62,756 nucleotides of DNA from Bacteroidota bacterium. GTDB lineage: Bacteria > Bacteroidota > Bacteroidia > Bacteroidales > Bacteroidaceae. The stretch is from contig JAEXAJ010000146.1 in NCBI GenBank assembly GCA_023458215.1, positions 1-62,756 on the forward strand, written 5' to 3'. Under the pieces are notes generated by a model, which saw only the letters and a list, made by a program, of their open reading frames with translations, made no database searches and was not told the DNA's origin. The position numbers and the translations under genes were made by a program. Positions 39,607-47,979 of this stretch are shown here, one piece after another; position 1 is the first letter of the stretch; each line of letters starts with the position of its first letter.

Positions 39607-39624
39607 GGCAGCCTTTTGGCTGCC
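39607..39624 (-). terminator. terminator after the DUF2795 gene
   Basis: GGCAGCC and GGCTGCC form a perfect 7-bp stem around TTTT. On the minus strand it is followed by TTTACTGTT, 53 bp past the DUF2795 stop. Confidence 0.7.
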
Positions 39625-39676
39625 TCACACTATTTACTTTCGCCTTTAACAATGCAAGGCTTTTGTTTTTTCCGTG

Positions 39677-39898
39677 CTAATATTCTTCCTCGTTGAAAAA
39701 GAAATCCTCCTTACTCGGATAATCGGGCCAAATATCTTCAATGCTTTCATAAATCTCGCCTTCATCTTCCATTTCCTGCAGGTTTTCAATCACTTCAAGC
39801 GGAGCACCCGAACGCATGGCATAGTCTATCAATTCGTCCTTAGTTGCCGGCCAAGGGGCATCTTCCAGTTTGGATGCCAATTCCAATGTCCAATACAT
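39677..39898 (-). CDS. DUF2795 family small acidic protein
   Basis: A 73-residue, strongly acidic protein. The segment LEDAPWPATKDELIDYAMRSGAPLEVIENL is the DUF2795 core, and the acidic tail (IWPDYPSKEDFFFNEEEY) is typical of Bacteroides members. Function unknown. It has its own -7 element TACTTTTG on the minus strand at 39950-39957, just before the end of the upstream adenosyltransferase gene. Confidence 0.85.
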   Translation of the reverse strand: MYWTLELASKLEDAPWPATKDELIDYAMRSGAPLEVIENLQEMEDEGEIYESIEDIWPDYPSKEDFFFNEEEY

Positions 39899-39969
39899 AT
39901 CTGTAAGTATTAAAATTGTAAATATTAAGTCCTACTTTCTATTTTTCGGCAAAAGTATAACAATTTATT

Positions 39970-40524
39970 TCACTCGCAACTATTCTTCCAAAATATTTCT
40001 TCTTTTTTCTCATCGCGGTTGATTTTACGCGACAAAACAAACAAATAATCAGACAATCGGTTTACATAAGCCAATAATTCAGGGGAAATTTCCACATGTT
40101 CAGCCAAAGTAAGTATTCTCCGTTCGGCACGACGGCAAACAGTACGGCAAATGTGACAAACCGCCGCTCCACGACTTCCTCCCGGTAGAATAAAGTTGGA
40201 AAGGGGAGGAATCAAACTATCCAAATGGTCAATCTCCCGTTCTACCGACTCAACCAATGCAGGAGTAATTATACTCACTTCGTAAAGTTTAGTTTTTTCT
40301 TGATCGGTGGCAAGATGCGATCCGACAGCAAACAATTTATCTTGTACCTGCTGAAGGAAATGCTTGTCACGCTCATCCGACAAATAAGTTATTAACAGCC
40401 CCAAATTGGAGTTAAATTCATCAATCGTACCATAAGCTTCCAAGCGAATATGCGTCTTAGGCACACGGGTACCGCCTACAAGTGAGGTTGTTCCTTTGTC
40501 TCCGGTTTTAGTATATATCTTCAT
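39970..40524 (-). CDS. cob(I)yrinic acid a,c-diamide adenosyltransferase (PduO type)
   Basis: This 184-residue protein begins with the PduO signature [18 protein letters not shown] (ATP-binding), continues with [18 protein letters not shown], and has the C-terminal CRRAERRI and [14 protein letters not shown] helices. It transfers adenosyl from ATP to cob(I)alamin. The N-terminus fixes the start at 40524. That start codon is only 2 bp from a run of ten TAGTGAT heptamers, so the ribosome-binding region is made of the repeat. Confidence 0.93.
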   Translation of the reverse strand: MKIYTKTGDKGTTSLVGGTRVPKTHIRLEAYGTIDEFNSNLGLLITYLSDERDKHFLQQVQDKLFAVGSHLATDQEKTKLYEVSIITPALVESVEREIDHLDSLIPPLSNFILPGGSRGAAVCHICRTVCRRAERRILTLAEHVEISPELLAYVNRLSDYLFVLSRKINRDEKKEEIFWKNSCE

Positions 40525-40526
40525 AA

Positions 40527-40599
40527 TAGTGATTAGTGATTAGTGATTAGTGATTAGTGATTAGTGATTAGTGATTAGTGATTAGTGATTAGTGATTAG
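40527..40599. repeat. heptanucleotide tandem repeat (TAGTGAT)10 at a start codon
   Basis: There are ten perfect TAGTGAT units (40527-40596) plus TAG. On the coding strand they read ATCACTA repeats ending 2 nt before the adenosyltransferase ATG. A degenerate inverted copy (ATCACTAATCACT and related, 40633-40660) lies 35-60 bp further upstream and can pair with the run. Confidence 0.92.
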
Positions 40600-40672
40600 C
40601 TGCGCTATCATTCCGCATGACAACACCAACAAATCACTAATCACTCATCACTAACCACTATTTTAAAACATC

Positions 40673-40680
40673 TAAAGATA
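40673..40680 (-). promoter_or_regulatory. possible -7 element upstream of the adenosyltransferase gene
   Basis: TATCTTTA on the minus strand, one base off consensus, 149 bp before the start. A transcript from here would carry both halves of the repeat fold-back in its leader. Confidence 0.35.
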
Positions 40681-40681
40681 A

Positions 40682-41320
40682 TCAAAAGTTGACAATATAG
40701 TCTTGTTTTATCTTAGTTTTATCAAAGAAGATAATGCCGAGGTCGTAAAGGTCGAAGGTGATACCTACTTGTTCGTCCTGCTTCATGCGTTTCCAAAGGG
40801 CGAACATCTTGGAGGTATAGCGAATGCCTTCGATAACAAAAACTGATTTCTCAGTAGTACGGGCCGCACAAATACGGAAGACTTCCTCCATAAAATCCGG
40901 ATGACGGTAGTCGTGCAGATAAAGAAAGTCTACGGGAACACCGGATTCAAGGAATAGCTCGGAAAGATCGGAAGCGGGAGTGTAATCTACTCCTTCTTTC
41001 CCTGCTCTCAGGTAGAGTGCCGAAGCGGCCAGTGTACCTGCATCTACGATGGTATCCGGTTGGATAAAGTTAACAAGACGGAACAAGAACTGCTTTACTT
41101 TTTTCGGTTCGTACATCCAAGATTTGCCTTTCTCCATCTTCAAGCGCTTCTGCTCTGCATCCAGTTCCTTATATTTATAATAAGGTGTGGGCTGATAGAT
41201 AACTTGAGTTATCAGATTAAAGGCAAAAGGAGAATGCACCCCGTAACCACAACGATTGCGGAAACGGCGCAGCCAAATGAAAGGACGTTTTAGAGCAAGT
41301 ATCATACGATTCATAACCAC
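40682..41320 (-). CDS. Bacteroidetes methyltransferase-like protein
   Basis: This 212-residue protein has an N-terminal R-F-R-N-R-C-GYGVHSPFAFNLI motif that recurs in Bacteroidetes SAM-dependent methyltransferase-like proteins. The centre (VNFIQPDTIVDAGTLAASALYL) sits where a class I methyltransferase would have its SAM-binding loop, but the usual GxGxG is absent, so activity is uncertain. It starts 6 bp after the serine hydrolase stop and is probably co-transcribed with it. An internal ATG at residue 6 is an alternative start. Confidence 0.65.
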   Translation of the reverse strand: MVMNRMILALKRPFIWLRRFRNRCGYGVHSPFAFNLITQVIYQPTPYYKYKELDAEQKRLKMEKGKSWMYEPKKVKQFLFRLVNFIQPDTIVDAGTLAASALYLRAGKEGVDYTPASDLSELFLESGVPVDFLYLHDYRHPDFMEEVFRICAARTTEKSVFVIEGIRYTSKMFALWKRMKQDEQVGITFDLYDLGIIFFDKTKIKQDYIVNF

Positions 41321-41326
41321 AACTTT

Positions 41327-42820
41327 TTATTGCAAATTTCCTTTGATAGTTATTCCATTACCCGAAGTATAGTTCTCTGTAACATTCAGGAGTACGTTAT
41401 CGCCCTCAAAGCTGAAAGTGATGCCAAGGGCGCTTATCCAGTTGACATAATGTGCTTTCAACTGTAAAGCAGAAGATGAAGGCCAAGCATAACTGCCTGC
41501 CACCCAAAAGGGACCTTCTATTCCATTGAAAGCACCTATAGCATTGACCGAGTAAGGAGGATAAGCTTCGATAGATGTTTTCAGCCATTGCTTATAGCCG
41601 AAAAGTAAATCATAAGTGGAACCTGTCTTATCAGTAACAGTCATTACCACTTCTTTCGGTCTAAAATGCAAGCTAAGAGATTGCCATCCGAACTTATTTT
41701 CATCAAGCGAGATGCGTTTGCCTTCATATTTCCCGGCAATGGAAGAGTTTGATTTTCCTTGTACCAACGGCAATTGATAAGCCGATTGCTTCTTCTGCAA
41801 CAGTTTATAATCCTTGCCCGGAGTTAAGGTTTGCTCTACAACTTGTGGCAGCAAGCCATTCCAAACCAAGCGACGTTGGGTATTGCCATCTATCAGCATA
41901 CATTCGGTTATAACCACCACCATATCTTTATCGGGAATAATCAACACGTACTGCCCTAAAGCTCCATCAAGGCGTACCGCACCGGGATATTCGCACATCC
42001 ACATCTGATAGCCGTATTCGCCAATTTGCCTGGTAGTCATCTGCTCCACCCAGGAGGCAGGGAGTAACTGCTTGCCTTCCCATACACCGTGATTCAGCAA
42101 GAGTAATCCGAACTTTGCTAGTGACTCGCTCTGAATATACAAGCCCCAACCACCGGTATTCACTCCTTCGGGGCTGATTTCCCAAGCAACATCGGTAATA
42201 TTCATCGGAGTGAAGAGTTTCAGTTTCAGGTAGTCGAACAAAGTCATGCCGGTTACCTTCTGCAGAATAGCCGAGAGAAGGTAAGAACATATCGAATCGT
42301 ACTCAAACTTCTTGCCGGGTGTTTTCACCGGTTTAGCAAGATAAGTACGTATCCACTCAGGGGTAATGCTACGCATGTTCCAATCGGGGGTAATGCCCGA
42401 TGTCATGGTAAGCAGATCACGAACGGTCATGGCTGCCAAATTATCGGAAACGGAATCGGGAAGAAGTTCGGGGAAGAAAGCGCCCACTCGATCTGTCAAC
42501 CGCAAACGATTGTCCGCAATTGCCAATCCTACTGCTGCGCCGACAAAGGTTTTAGAGCAAGAATACATGGTATGACGATATTCGGGAGCAAACGGTGTGG
42601 GGTAAATTTCCGCAATCACTTTGCCATGACGCAGCACCATTACACTATGTATATCTGTTTTAGGCAGTGCGGTGAGCGAATCGAATAAAGCGATAATAGC
42701 TTTCGAAGGAACACCTTCCGCTTCGGGAGTAGAACGTTGCAATTCATTGATTTGTGCACGAACCACTGAAGAAACCAGCAAACAGAGGGTTAGTAGAAAT
42801 AAACCGAATTTATTCTTCAT
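41327..42820 (-). CDS. secreted serine hydrolase (beta-lactamase/class C PBP family)
   Basis: This is 497 residues from the ATG at 42820, which starts a clear signal peptide (MKNKFGLF to VVRAQ); the longer frame begins with TTG and lacks one. The nucleophile motif SxxK is present as SCSK in YRHTMYSCSKTFVGAAVGLAI, near residue 87. GGWGLYIQSESLAKFGLLLLNHG is typical of the family. The C-terminal 150 residues form a lipocalin-like beta domain. Substrate unknown; esterase or peptidase activity on cell-wall compounds are options. Confidence 0.85.
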   Translation of the reverse strand: MKNKFGLFLLTLCLLVSSVVRAQINELQRSTPEAEGVPSKAIIALFDSLTALPKTDIHSVMVLRHGKVIAEIYPTPFAPEYRHTMYSCSKTFVGAAVGLAIADNRLRLTDRVGAFFPELLPDSVSDNLAAMTVRDLLTMTSGITPDWNMRSITPEWIRTYLAKPVKTPGKKFEYDSICSYLLSAILQKVTGMTLFDYLKLKLFTPMNITDVAWEISPEGVNTGGWGLYIQSESLAKFGLLLLNHGVWEGKQLLPASWVEQMTTRQIGEYGYQMWMCEYPGAVRLDGALGQYVLIIPDKDMVVVITECMLIDGNTQRRLVWNGLLPQVVEQTLTPGKDYKLLQKKQSAYQLPLVQGKSNSSIAGKYEGKRISLDENKFGWQSLSLHFRPKEVVMTVTDKTGSTYDLLFGYKQWLKTSIEAYPPYSVNAIGAFNGIEGPFWVAGSYAWPSSSALQLKAHYVNWISALGITFSFEGDNVLLNVTENYTSGNGITIKGNLQ

Positions 42821-43235
42821 AATTGTATTAAGCATTTGTATAACATGTCCTGCAAAAGTACAGCATTCAGTCACGAAAGACAAATATTCATGAGAAGAAA
42901 AGTTCGCTATTTCTTAGCGCTATTCGCTCTACACAAAAGTTTAAAAATGAATTTTATCTATCACGCTATCACGCGACCGCACTTATTCTACTGGCAAGCA
43001 ACACATTAAAGCGTGATAGATAGGCGTGATAGATCCCTCATCAATGAGATGATCTATCACGCGGGAAAAGTTCAGTTTCAGCAGGGGAAACCTTTAGTTT
43101 CATGCCTTGAAACCGAGAGTTTCAACCGTTGAAACTCTTGGTTCCAATGGTTGAAACTGTTGGTTTAGATGGTGTAAACTGACGGTTTAGATGATTGAAA
43201 ACTCGTCAGGTGATGATTGAAACTCCGTCAGGCTA
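42821..43235. other. 415-bp region with dyads and a 22-bp array, 3' of the GH95 gene
   Basis: It holds four copies of ATCTATCACGC (42956 +, 43011 -, 43024 -, 43052 +), a strong hairpin at 43024-43062 made from two of them, and tandem array D. Between 42884 and 42955 I see nothing. Confidence 0.6.
42956..43062. repeat. inverted and direct copies of ATCTATCACGC with a hairpin
   Basis: The 11-mer ATCTATCACGC occurs at 42956-42966 and 43052-43062, and its complement at 43011-43021 and 43024-43034. A partial copy TATCACGC follows the first. The last two full copies, with an inner CTCAT/ATGAG stem, form one long hairpin at 43024-43062, a plausible terminator or regulatory stem for the GH95 transcript. 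Confidence 0.75.
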
Positions 43236-43238
43236 TCA
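43085..43238. repeat. 22-bp-period tandem array D (7 units)
   Basis: Anchor motif TTGAAAC or a one- or two-base variant starts at 43085, 43107, 43129, 43151, 43173, 43195 and 43217, all exactly 22 bp apart. Inverted GTTTCAAC/GTTGAAAC pairs occur within the array (43119-43135). It touches the GH95 stop codon at 43236-43238. Confidence 0.88.
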
Positions 43239-45665
43239 GAAGAAGGATATTTCGCACGTTTCTCCTTCATGTAACTCGATAGGGAATGTTTTTTCTTGGC
43301 ACTCACGGGTCTGTCCATTCGCTTTCAATAGGGCACGGCTAATACCCGCCGGCATTTTCATAACAAACTTACCCGATGTAAGTGCAGTAAGGATTGCTTG
43401 GGTTGCTTTGCCGTCTTTCCAGTCCAAATCTACAGAAGCCCCACCACGTACACGCATGCCACGGAAGTTACCATCGCTCCAACTATCGGGCAGGGCAGGC
43501 AGGAAGTGGATGAAGCCCTCATGGCTTTGCAGAAGCATCTCGCCAATGCCCGCCGCTCCACCATAATTTCCATCAATCTGAAAAGGAGGATGCGAACAGA
43601 ACAGGTTCGGGAGAGTTCCACCCCCATGACGACCCGTTTCGGGATTGATAGCAGGATGAAGCAGACTCTTGAATAATTTCCAGGCACGATTCCCATCACC
43701 CAAGCGAGCCCAAAAGTTTATTTTCCAGGCACGGCTCCAACCGGTGCCCTCGTCTCCACGACGATTCAGCGTCTTGCGGCAGGCTTCGGCAAGCTCCGGT
43801 GTAGCGTCGGGTGAAATCAAATTGCCCGGGTGCAATCCGTAGAGATGAGAAACATGACGGTGGTGTACTTCGGCTTCTTTGTAGTCTTCGAGCCATTCTT
43901 GCAGATAACCCTCCTTACTGATTTGCATGGGCGGGAATTTCTTTAAATCCGCTTCCAGACGAGCGGCATAATCGGCATCGCAATTCAGTAGACGGGCGGC
44001 TGTAATGACATTCGTATAAAGTTCGGTGAGCAGTTGCACATCCATTGTAGGGCCCATGCAGATGCTTACGGCGGTCACACTATCACCCGGTACATAAAAA
44101 CTATTCTCAGGAGAAGAGGTGGGAGCAGTTACCAGCCATCCATGACCGGGTTCTTGTACGGTTGTTGAACTGAAGAACCGGGCGGCACCTTTCAGTATGG
44201 GATAGATGCGGCGCAGGTATTCCTGATCCTGCGTGTAAAGATAATGCTCCCAAAGATGGGCGCATAGCCAGGCACCTCCCGTATTGGTAGCTCCCCAGGA
44301 AGGATGTTCACCGGGAGCGGTATAGTTCCAAACGTTAGTCATCATGTGAAGTACCCAACCATCGGCTTTGTTACCGTAGAAAGTACGGGCAGTACCTTCA
44401 CCCGAAGGAGTAAGACGCTCTATTAACGTAGTCAGGGGTTGATATAATTCCGAAAGACCGGCTTGTTCAAGCGGCCAGTGGTTCATCTGAATATTGATAT
44501 TCGTATGATAATCGCCATTCCAGGGAGTTAGCAGACCGTTTGCCCAAAGTCCTTGCAGATTGGGAGGCAGACTACCGGGGCGGGTGCTGCTGATAAGCAG
44601 GTAGCGACCATAATTATAGTATAAGGCAGCCAAAGCGGGAGATTCCTTTTGGACAAAACGCAGGATACGCTCGTTTGTAGGAAGTGCATCGTCCTCTGTA
44701 GCGGGTAAAGTCAGTGAAACACGGTCGTAAAGTTTGCGATGTGCGGCAATATGGTTTTGGAGCTCCTTGCGGGAAGGAGATTTCAGGGCATCCAGCAAAC
44801 TATCACAAACTTCGATATAGCGTTCGCCGGGAAAATCCGTACCTTCTGCTGCATAAGAAGTAGTAGCCGAAAGTACCAGCCAGGCTTCTTGCCCGTTCTT
44901 CAGACAGATGCCGTTTTCTGCCGAAGTAGTCCGTTCACCGTTTTTAGAGATCAGACGCATGGCAACACGGTATTTCATTCCGTCTTGTCCGGGGTCACCG
45001 CTTTCCAGGATGCCACTCATCAAGAGGGTATTGCCGGCAACGGTTACCGTGCCATATTTTGCACGGCTCAAGTTGGCAGAGAAGTTTAAAGCTCCTTTGC
45101 GACCGGCAGTCAAGTGTATCAACATGACATCACGGTCACGCGAAACAAAGTATTCGCGATTATAGGAAACCCCATTTTGCATGAAAGAAGTGTAGGCTAC
45201 AGCATCCCGCAGATTTAACCGGCGATGGTAATTCGTTACAGTTGACGAGGGAGCAGGCGACGAAAAGTCAATATTCAAATCGCCTAACACTTGATAAGTG
45301 CCATATCTTCCGTCCGTTTCTTGCTTTTTGGGTACGAAACTGCTATACATCAATTCCTGAGCCTCTTTATTCTTTCCCTCAAACAGCAGTTGTTGAATTG
45401 CGGGCAGGCTCTTTGCGGCGTCCGGGTTGCTATAATCAGCCTCCATCCCACTCCATAAAGAGATTTCGTTTAATACAATATGTTCCCGGTGGATACCACC
45501 ATCCGGCATCATGCCCAATCGTCCATTGCCCAAAGGAAGGGTTTCTTCCCAAATAGAAGCAGGGGCAGTATAATAAAGCTGATGATTACAACTATCGGCC
45601 AAGATACTTGCAGCAAGAATAGGCGCCGATACGAAAAGCAAGAAAAGTGAAAGAAGTGTTTTCAT
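43236..45665 (-). CDS. GH95 alpha-L-fucosidase
   Basis: This 809-residue protein has a signal peptide (to about residue 18). The GH95 N-terminal block YTAPASIWEETLPLGNGRLGMM is present. The catalytic barrel carries INIQMNHWPLEQAGLSELYQPL, GGAWLCAHLWEHYLYTQD and HRHVSHLYGLHPG. GH95 enzymes remove alpha-1,2-linked fucose (and in some cases galactose) by inversion. It is the last gene of a leftward run GH31-GH2-GH3-GH95, separated from GH3 by a hairpin gap of 79 bp. Confidence 0.92.
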   Translation of the reverse strand: MKTLLSLFLLFVSAPILAASILADSCNHQLYYTAPASIWEETLPLGNGRLGMMPDGGIHREHIVLNEISLWSGMEADYSNPDAAKSLPAIQQLLFEGKNKEAQELMYSSFVPKKQETDGRYGTYQVLGDLNIDFSSPAPSSTVTNYHRRLNLRDAVAYTSFMQNGVSYNREYFVSRDRDVMLIHLTAGRKGALNFSANLSRAKYGTVTVAGNTLLMSGILESGDPGQDGMKYRVAMRLISKNGERTTSAENGICLKNGQEAWLVLSATTSYAAEGTDFPGERYIEVCDSLLDALKSPSRKELQNHIAAHRKLYDRVSLTLPATEDDALPTNERILRFVQKESPALAALYYNYGRYLLISSTRPGSLPPNLQGLWANGLLTPWNGDYHTNINIQMNHWPLEQAGLSELYQPLTTLIERLTPSGEGTARTFYGNKADGWVLHMMTNVWNYTAPGEHPSWGATNTGGAWLCAHLWEHYLYTQDQEYLRRIYPILKGAARFFSSTTVQEPGHGWLVTAPTSSPENSFYVPGDSVTAVSICMGPTMDVQLLTELYTNVITAARLLNCDADYAARLEADLKKFPPMQISKEGYLQEWLEDYKEAEVHHRHVSHLYGLHPGNLISPDATPELAEACRKTLNRRGDEGTGWSRAWKINFWARLGDGNRAWKLFKSLLHPAINPETGRHGGGTLPNLFCSHPPFQIDGNYGGAAGIGEMLLQSHEGFIHFLPALPDSWSDGNFRGMRVRGGASVDLDWKDGKATQAILTALTSGKFVMKMPAGISRALLKANGQTRECQEKTFPIELHEGETCEISFF

Positions 45666-45686
45666 TGATTATATAGATTATTAAGT

Positions 45687-45723
45687 ATGCGAATTAGTAG
45701 TTGGATCAAGTACTAATTCGCAT
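45687..45723. terminator. hairpin between the GH3 and GH95 genes
   Basis: Arms ATGCGAATTAGTA and TACTAATTCGCAT form a perfect 13-bp stem with an 11-nt loop. There is no T-run on the minus strand, so it may adjust expression or RNA stability between the two genes rather than end transcription. Confidence 0.6.
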
Positions 45724-45744
45724 TAAATGCCGCTAAATTACTAT

Positions 45745-47958
45745 TTATTTCAATTCAAACGGTATCATCCCGCGAATATCCGTAGAAGAAGCAGCGATAT
45801 ATGCCTTAAATTTGCCCGGTTCTGCCTTCCACGAACTTGTCGCTTCATCGTAATACTTCAAATCATCCGGAGTAATCGTGAAAGTTACCGACTTCTCTTC
45901 TCCCGGTTCAAGCGCAATCTTCGTGAAGTGCTTCAATTCTTTAACCGGACGAAGAACGCTGCATTTCTCGTCACCCACATAAAGCTGTATGATTTCTTTT
46001 CCCGCAACACTTCCCGTGTTCTTCACAGGAACGGTAACGGTCAGTGTTCCGTCGTCCGTCATTGTTTTGGCCGAAGCCAGTGGCTTGCCGTATGCAAAAG
46101 TGGTATAACTCAATCCGTGTCCGAAGGAGAAAAGAGCGGGAATCTTCTTTGTATCGTGCCAGCGATAACCTACCAAAATATCTTCTTTGTACACCTGACG
46201 GATACTATCGCCCGGATAGCTGAGCGCATCAAAAGCATGCGCACCACAATCCGCTAACTTCGCGGGGAAAGAGAAAGGCAACTTGCCGCTTGGATTCACA
46301 GCGCCGCTCAGCACATCAGCCAATGATTTACCACCCATAGAGCCGAGATACCAACCCTGAACAATGGCAGGAACCCGATCTACCCACGGCATTTCAACCG
46401 CATTGCCACTCAGAAGTACCAATACAAGATTCTTGTTTACACGTTGCAAAGCCTCTATCAGTTCGTTTTGTCCGAAAGGCAAGCCGTATTGCAGACGGTC
46501 GCCGCCTTCGCAATCCTGGAAATGATTCTTGTTCAATCCGCCAACCAATACTACCAAGTCGGCTTTCTTTGCCATCTCCACAGCCTCAGCACGAAGGGAG
46601 TCCACTACTGTTTGAGGGATTTCATCCGCACGACCGTACATCGGGCGACCTGCCGCATACCCTTTGGCATACTGCACCTTGTCGCCATAAAGCGCCCGCA
46701 ATCCATCCAACGGTGATACCATGTCTTTTACCTTCAATTCGGAAGAACCACCCCCCTCATTGAGCAAACGAACCGCATTATCGCCTACCACAAGTATGTT
46801 TTGATAGTTCGCAGCATTGATCGGCAACAAGGGAGAACCCTTCTTTACTACCGGAGCATTTTTCAGCAATACGATACCTTCGTTACCTATCTCACGGGCG
46901 GCAGCATAATGCTCGTCCGTACAAACGGCACCGTATGGTTTCTGACGGTTCATGGCGGTACGGAATATCAATCGGAGGATGCGCGAAGCTTTATCGTCAA
47001 TGGTAGACAGGGGCACTTTACCTTCTTTCAGCATAGTGAGATAAGGATGAGCCAGGTAATAGTCATTGTATGTAAAAGCACTCTCCGAGGTGAGTCCATT
47101 GGTATAAGAACCCATTTCTATATCCAGTCCGTTGACGGCAGACTCGTAGGTATCATGTGCGCCACCCCAGTCGGTAATAACGCAACCGTCGAAGTTCCAG
47201 TCACCTTTCAATATCTTGTTCAGAGTAAAATCGTTGTGACAAGCATGTTGACCACGGATTTTATTATAAGAACCCATGATGCTCCATGCACCACCTTGTT
47301 CCACAGCCGCTTTGAAAGCCGGCAGGTAGATTTCATATAAAGCACGGTCACTCAGGTTCACGTCGATATGTCCGCGCCACAACTCTTGATTGTTCAAGGC
47401 ATAGTGTTTGACACAAGCCGCTACACCATTCTTTTGTAACTCCTGAATATAAGGCACACACAAGATGCTTGCCAAGTAAGGGTCTTCGCCCATATACTCG
47501 AAGTTACGACCGTTCATGGGAGTACGGTAGATGTTTACACCCGGGCCCAGCAACACGTCCTTTTCACGATAGCGGGCTTCTTCGCCGATTGCCTTGCCAT
47601 ACTTGGCAGACATTTCCGGATTCCAGGTCGCTGCCAGACAGGTCAATGCAGGGAAAGCGGTAATGCTATCGTTAGTCCAATTGGCATATCCCCAGTCGTT
47701 CCAGTTGATTTCGGCACGCACACCGTGAGGGCCGTCGCTCATCCAAAGTTCGGGGATGCCGAGACGGGGAACGCCCGCACTACTGAACTTGCTCTGCGCA
47801 TGGCAAAGAGCTACTTTTTCTTCTAATGTCATCCGACTGAGGGCGTCTTTCACACGTACCTCAATGGGTTGGGCATCATCTAAATAAGCAGGGGTTTGCG
47901 CCGAAAGGGTACCTATCGAGCAAGAAAGTAATAAAGTTAGTAAGAGTTTGTTTCTCAT
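45745..47958 (-). CDS. GH3 beta-glucosidase
   Basis: This 737-residue protein has a signal peptide (to LSAQ, about residue 21). It has a GH3 TIM barrel with substrate-binding KHYALNNQE and catalytic nucleophile Asp263 in VITDWGGAHD. The alpha/beta sandwich contains VVLVGGLNKNHFQDCEGGDR, and a C-terminal FN3-like domain begins near residue 650. Beta-glucosidase is the likely activity; beta-xylosidase cannot be excluded. It starts 21 bp after the GH2 stop and is co-transcribed with it. Confidence 0.9.
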   Translation of the reverse strand: MRNKLLLTLLLSCSIGTLSAQTPAYLDDAQPIEVRVKDALSRMTLEEKVALCHAQSKFSSAGVPRLGIPELWMSDGPHGVRAEINWNDWGYANWTNDSITAFPALTCLAATWNPEMSAKYGKAIGEEARYREKDVLLGPGVNIYRTPMNGRNFEYMGEDPYLASILCVPYIQELQKNGVAACVKHYALNNQELWRGHIDVNLSDRALYEIYLPAFKAAVEQGGAWSIMGSYNKIRGQHACHNDFTLNKILKGDWNFDGCVITDWGGAHDTYESAVNGLDIEMGSYTNGLTSESAFTYNDYYLAHPYLTMLKEGKVPLSTIDDKASRILRLIFRTAMNRQKPYGAVCTDEHYAAAREIGNEGIVLLKNAPVVKKGSPLLPINAANYQNILVVGDNAVRLLNEGGGSSELKVKDMVSPLDGLRALYGDKVQYAKGYAAGRPMYGRADEIPQTVVDSLRAEAVEMAKKADLVVLVGGLNKNHFQDCEGGDRLQYGLPFGQNELIEALQRVNKNLVLVLLSGNAVEMPWVDRVPAIVQGWYLGSMGGKSLADVLSGAVNPSGKLPFSFPAKLADCGAHAFDALSYPGDSIRQVYKEDILVGYRWHDTKKIPALFSFGHGLSYTTFAYGKPLASAKTMTDDGTLTVTVPVKNTGSVAGKEIIQLYVGDEKCSVLRPVKELKHFTKIALEPGEEKSVTFTITPDDLKYYDEATSSWKAEPGKFKAYIAASSTDIRGMIPFELK

Positions 47959-47979
47959 AATGTATACTGTTATTAATTA

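Noticed and set aside
40682..41320. Confident call as an active methyltransferase
   Set aside because: The usual SAM-binding glycine motif is not seen, so only a methyltransferase-like label is given.
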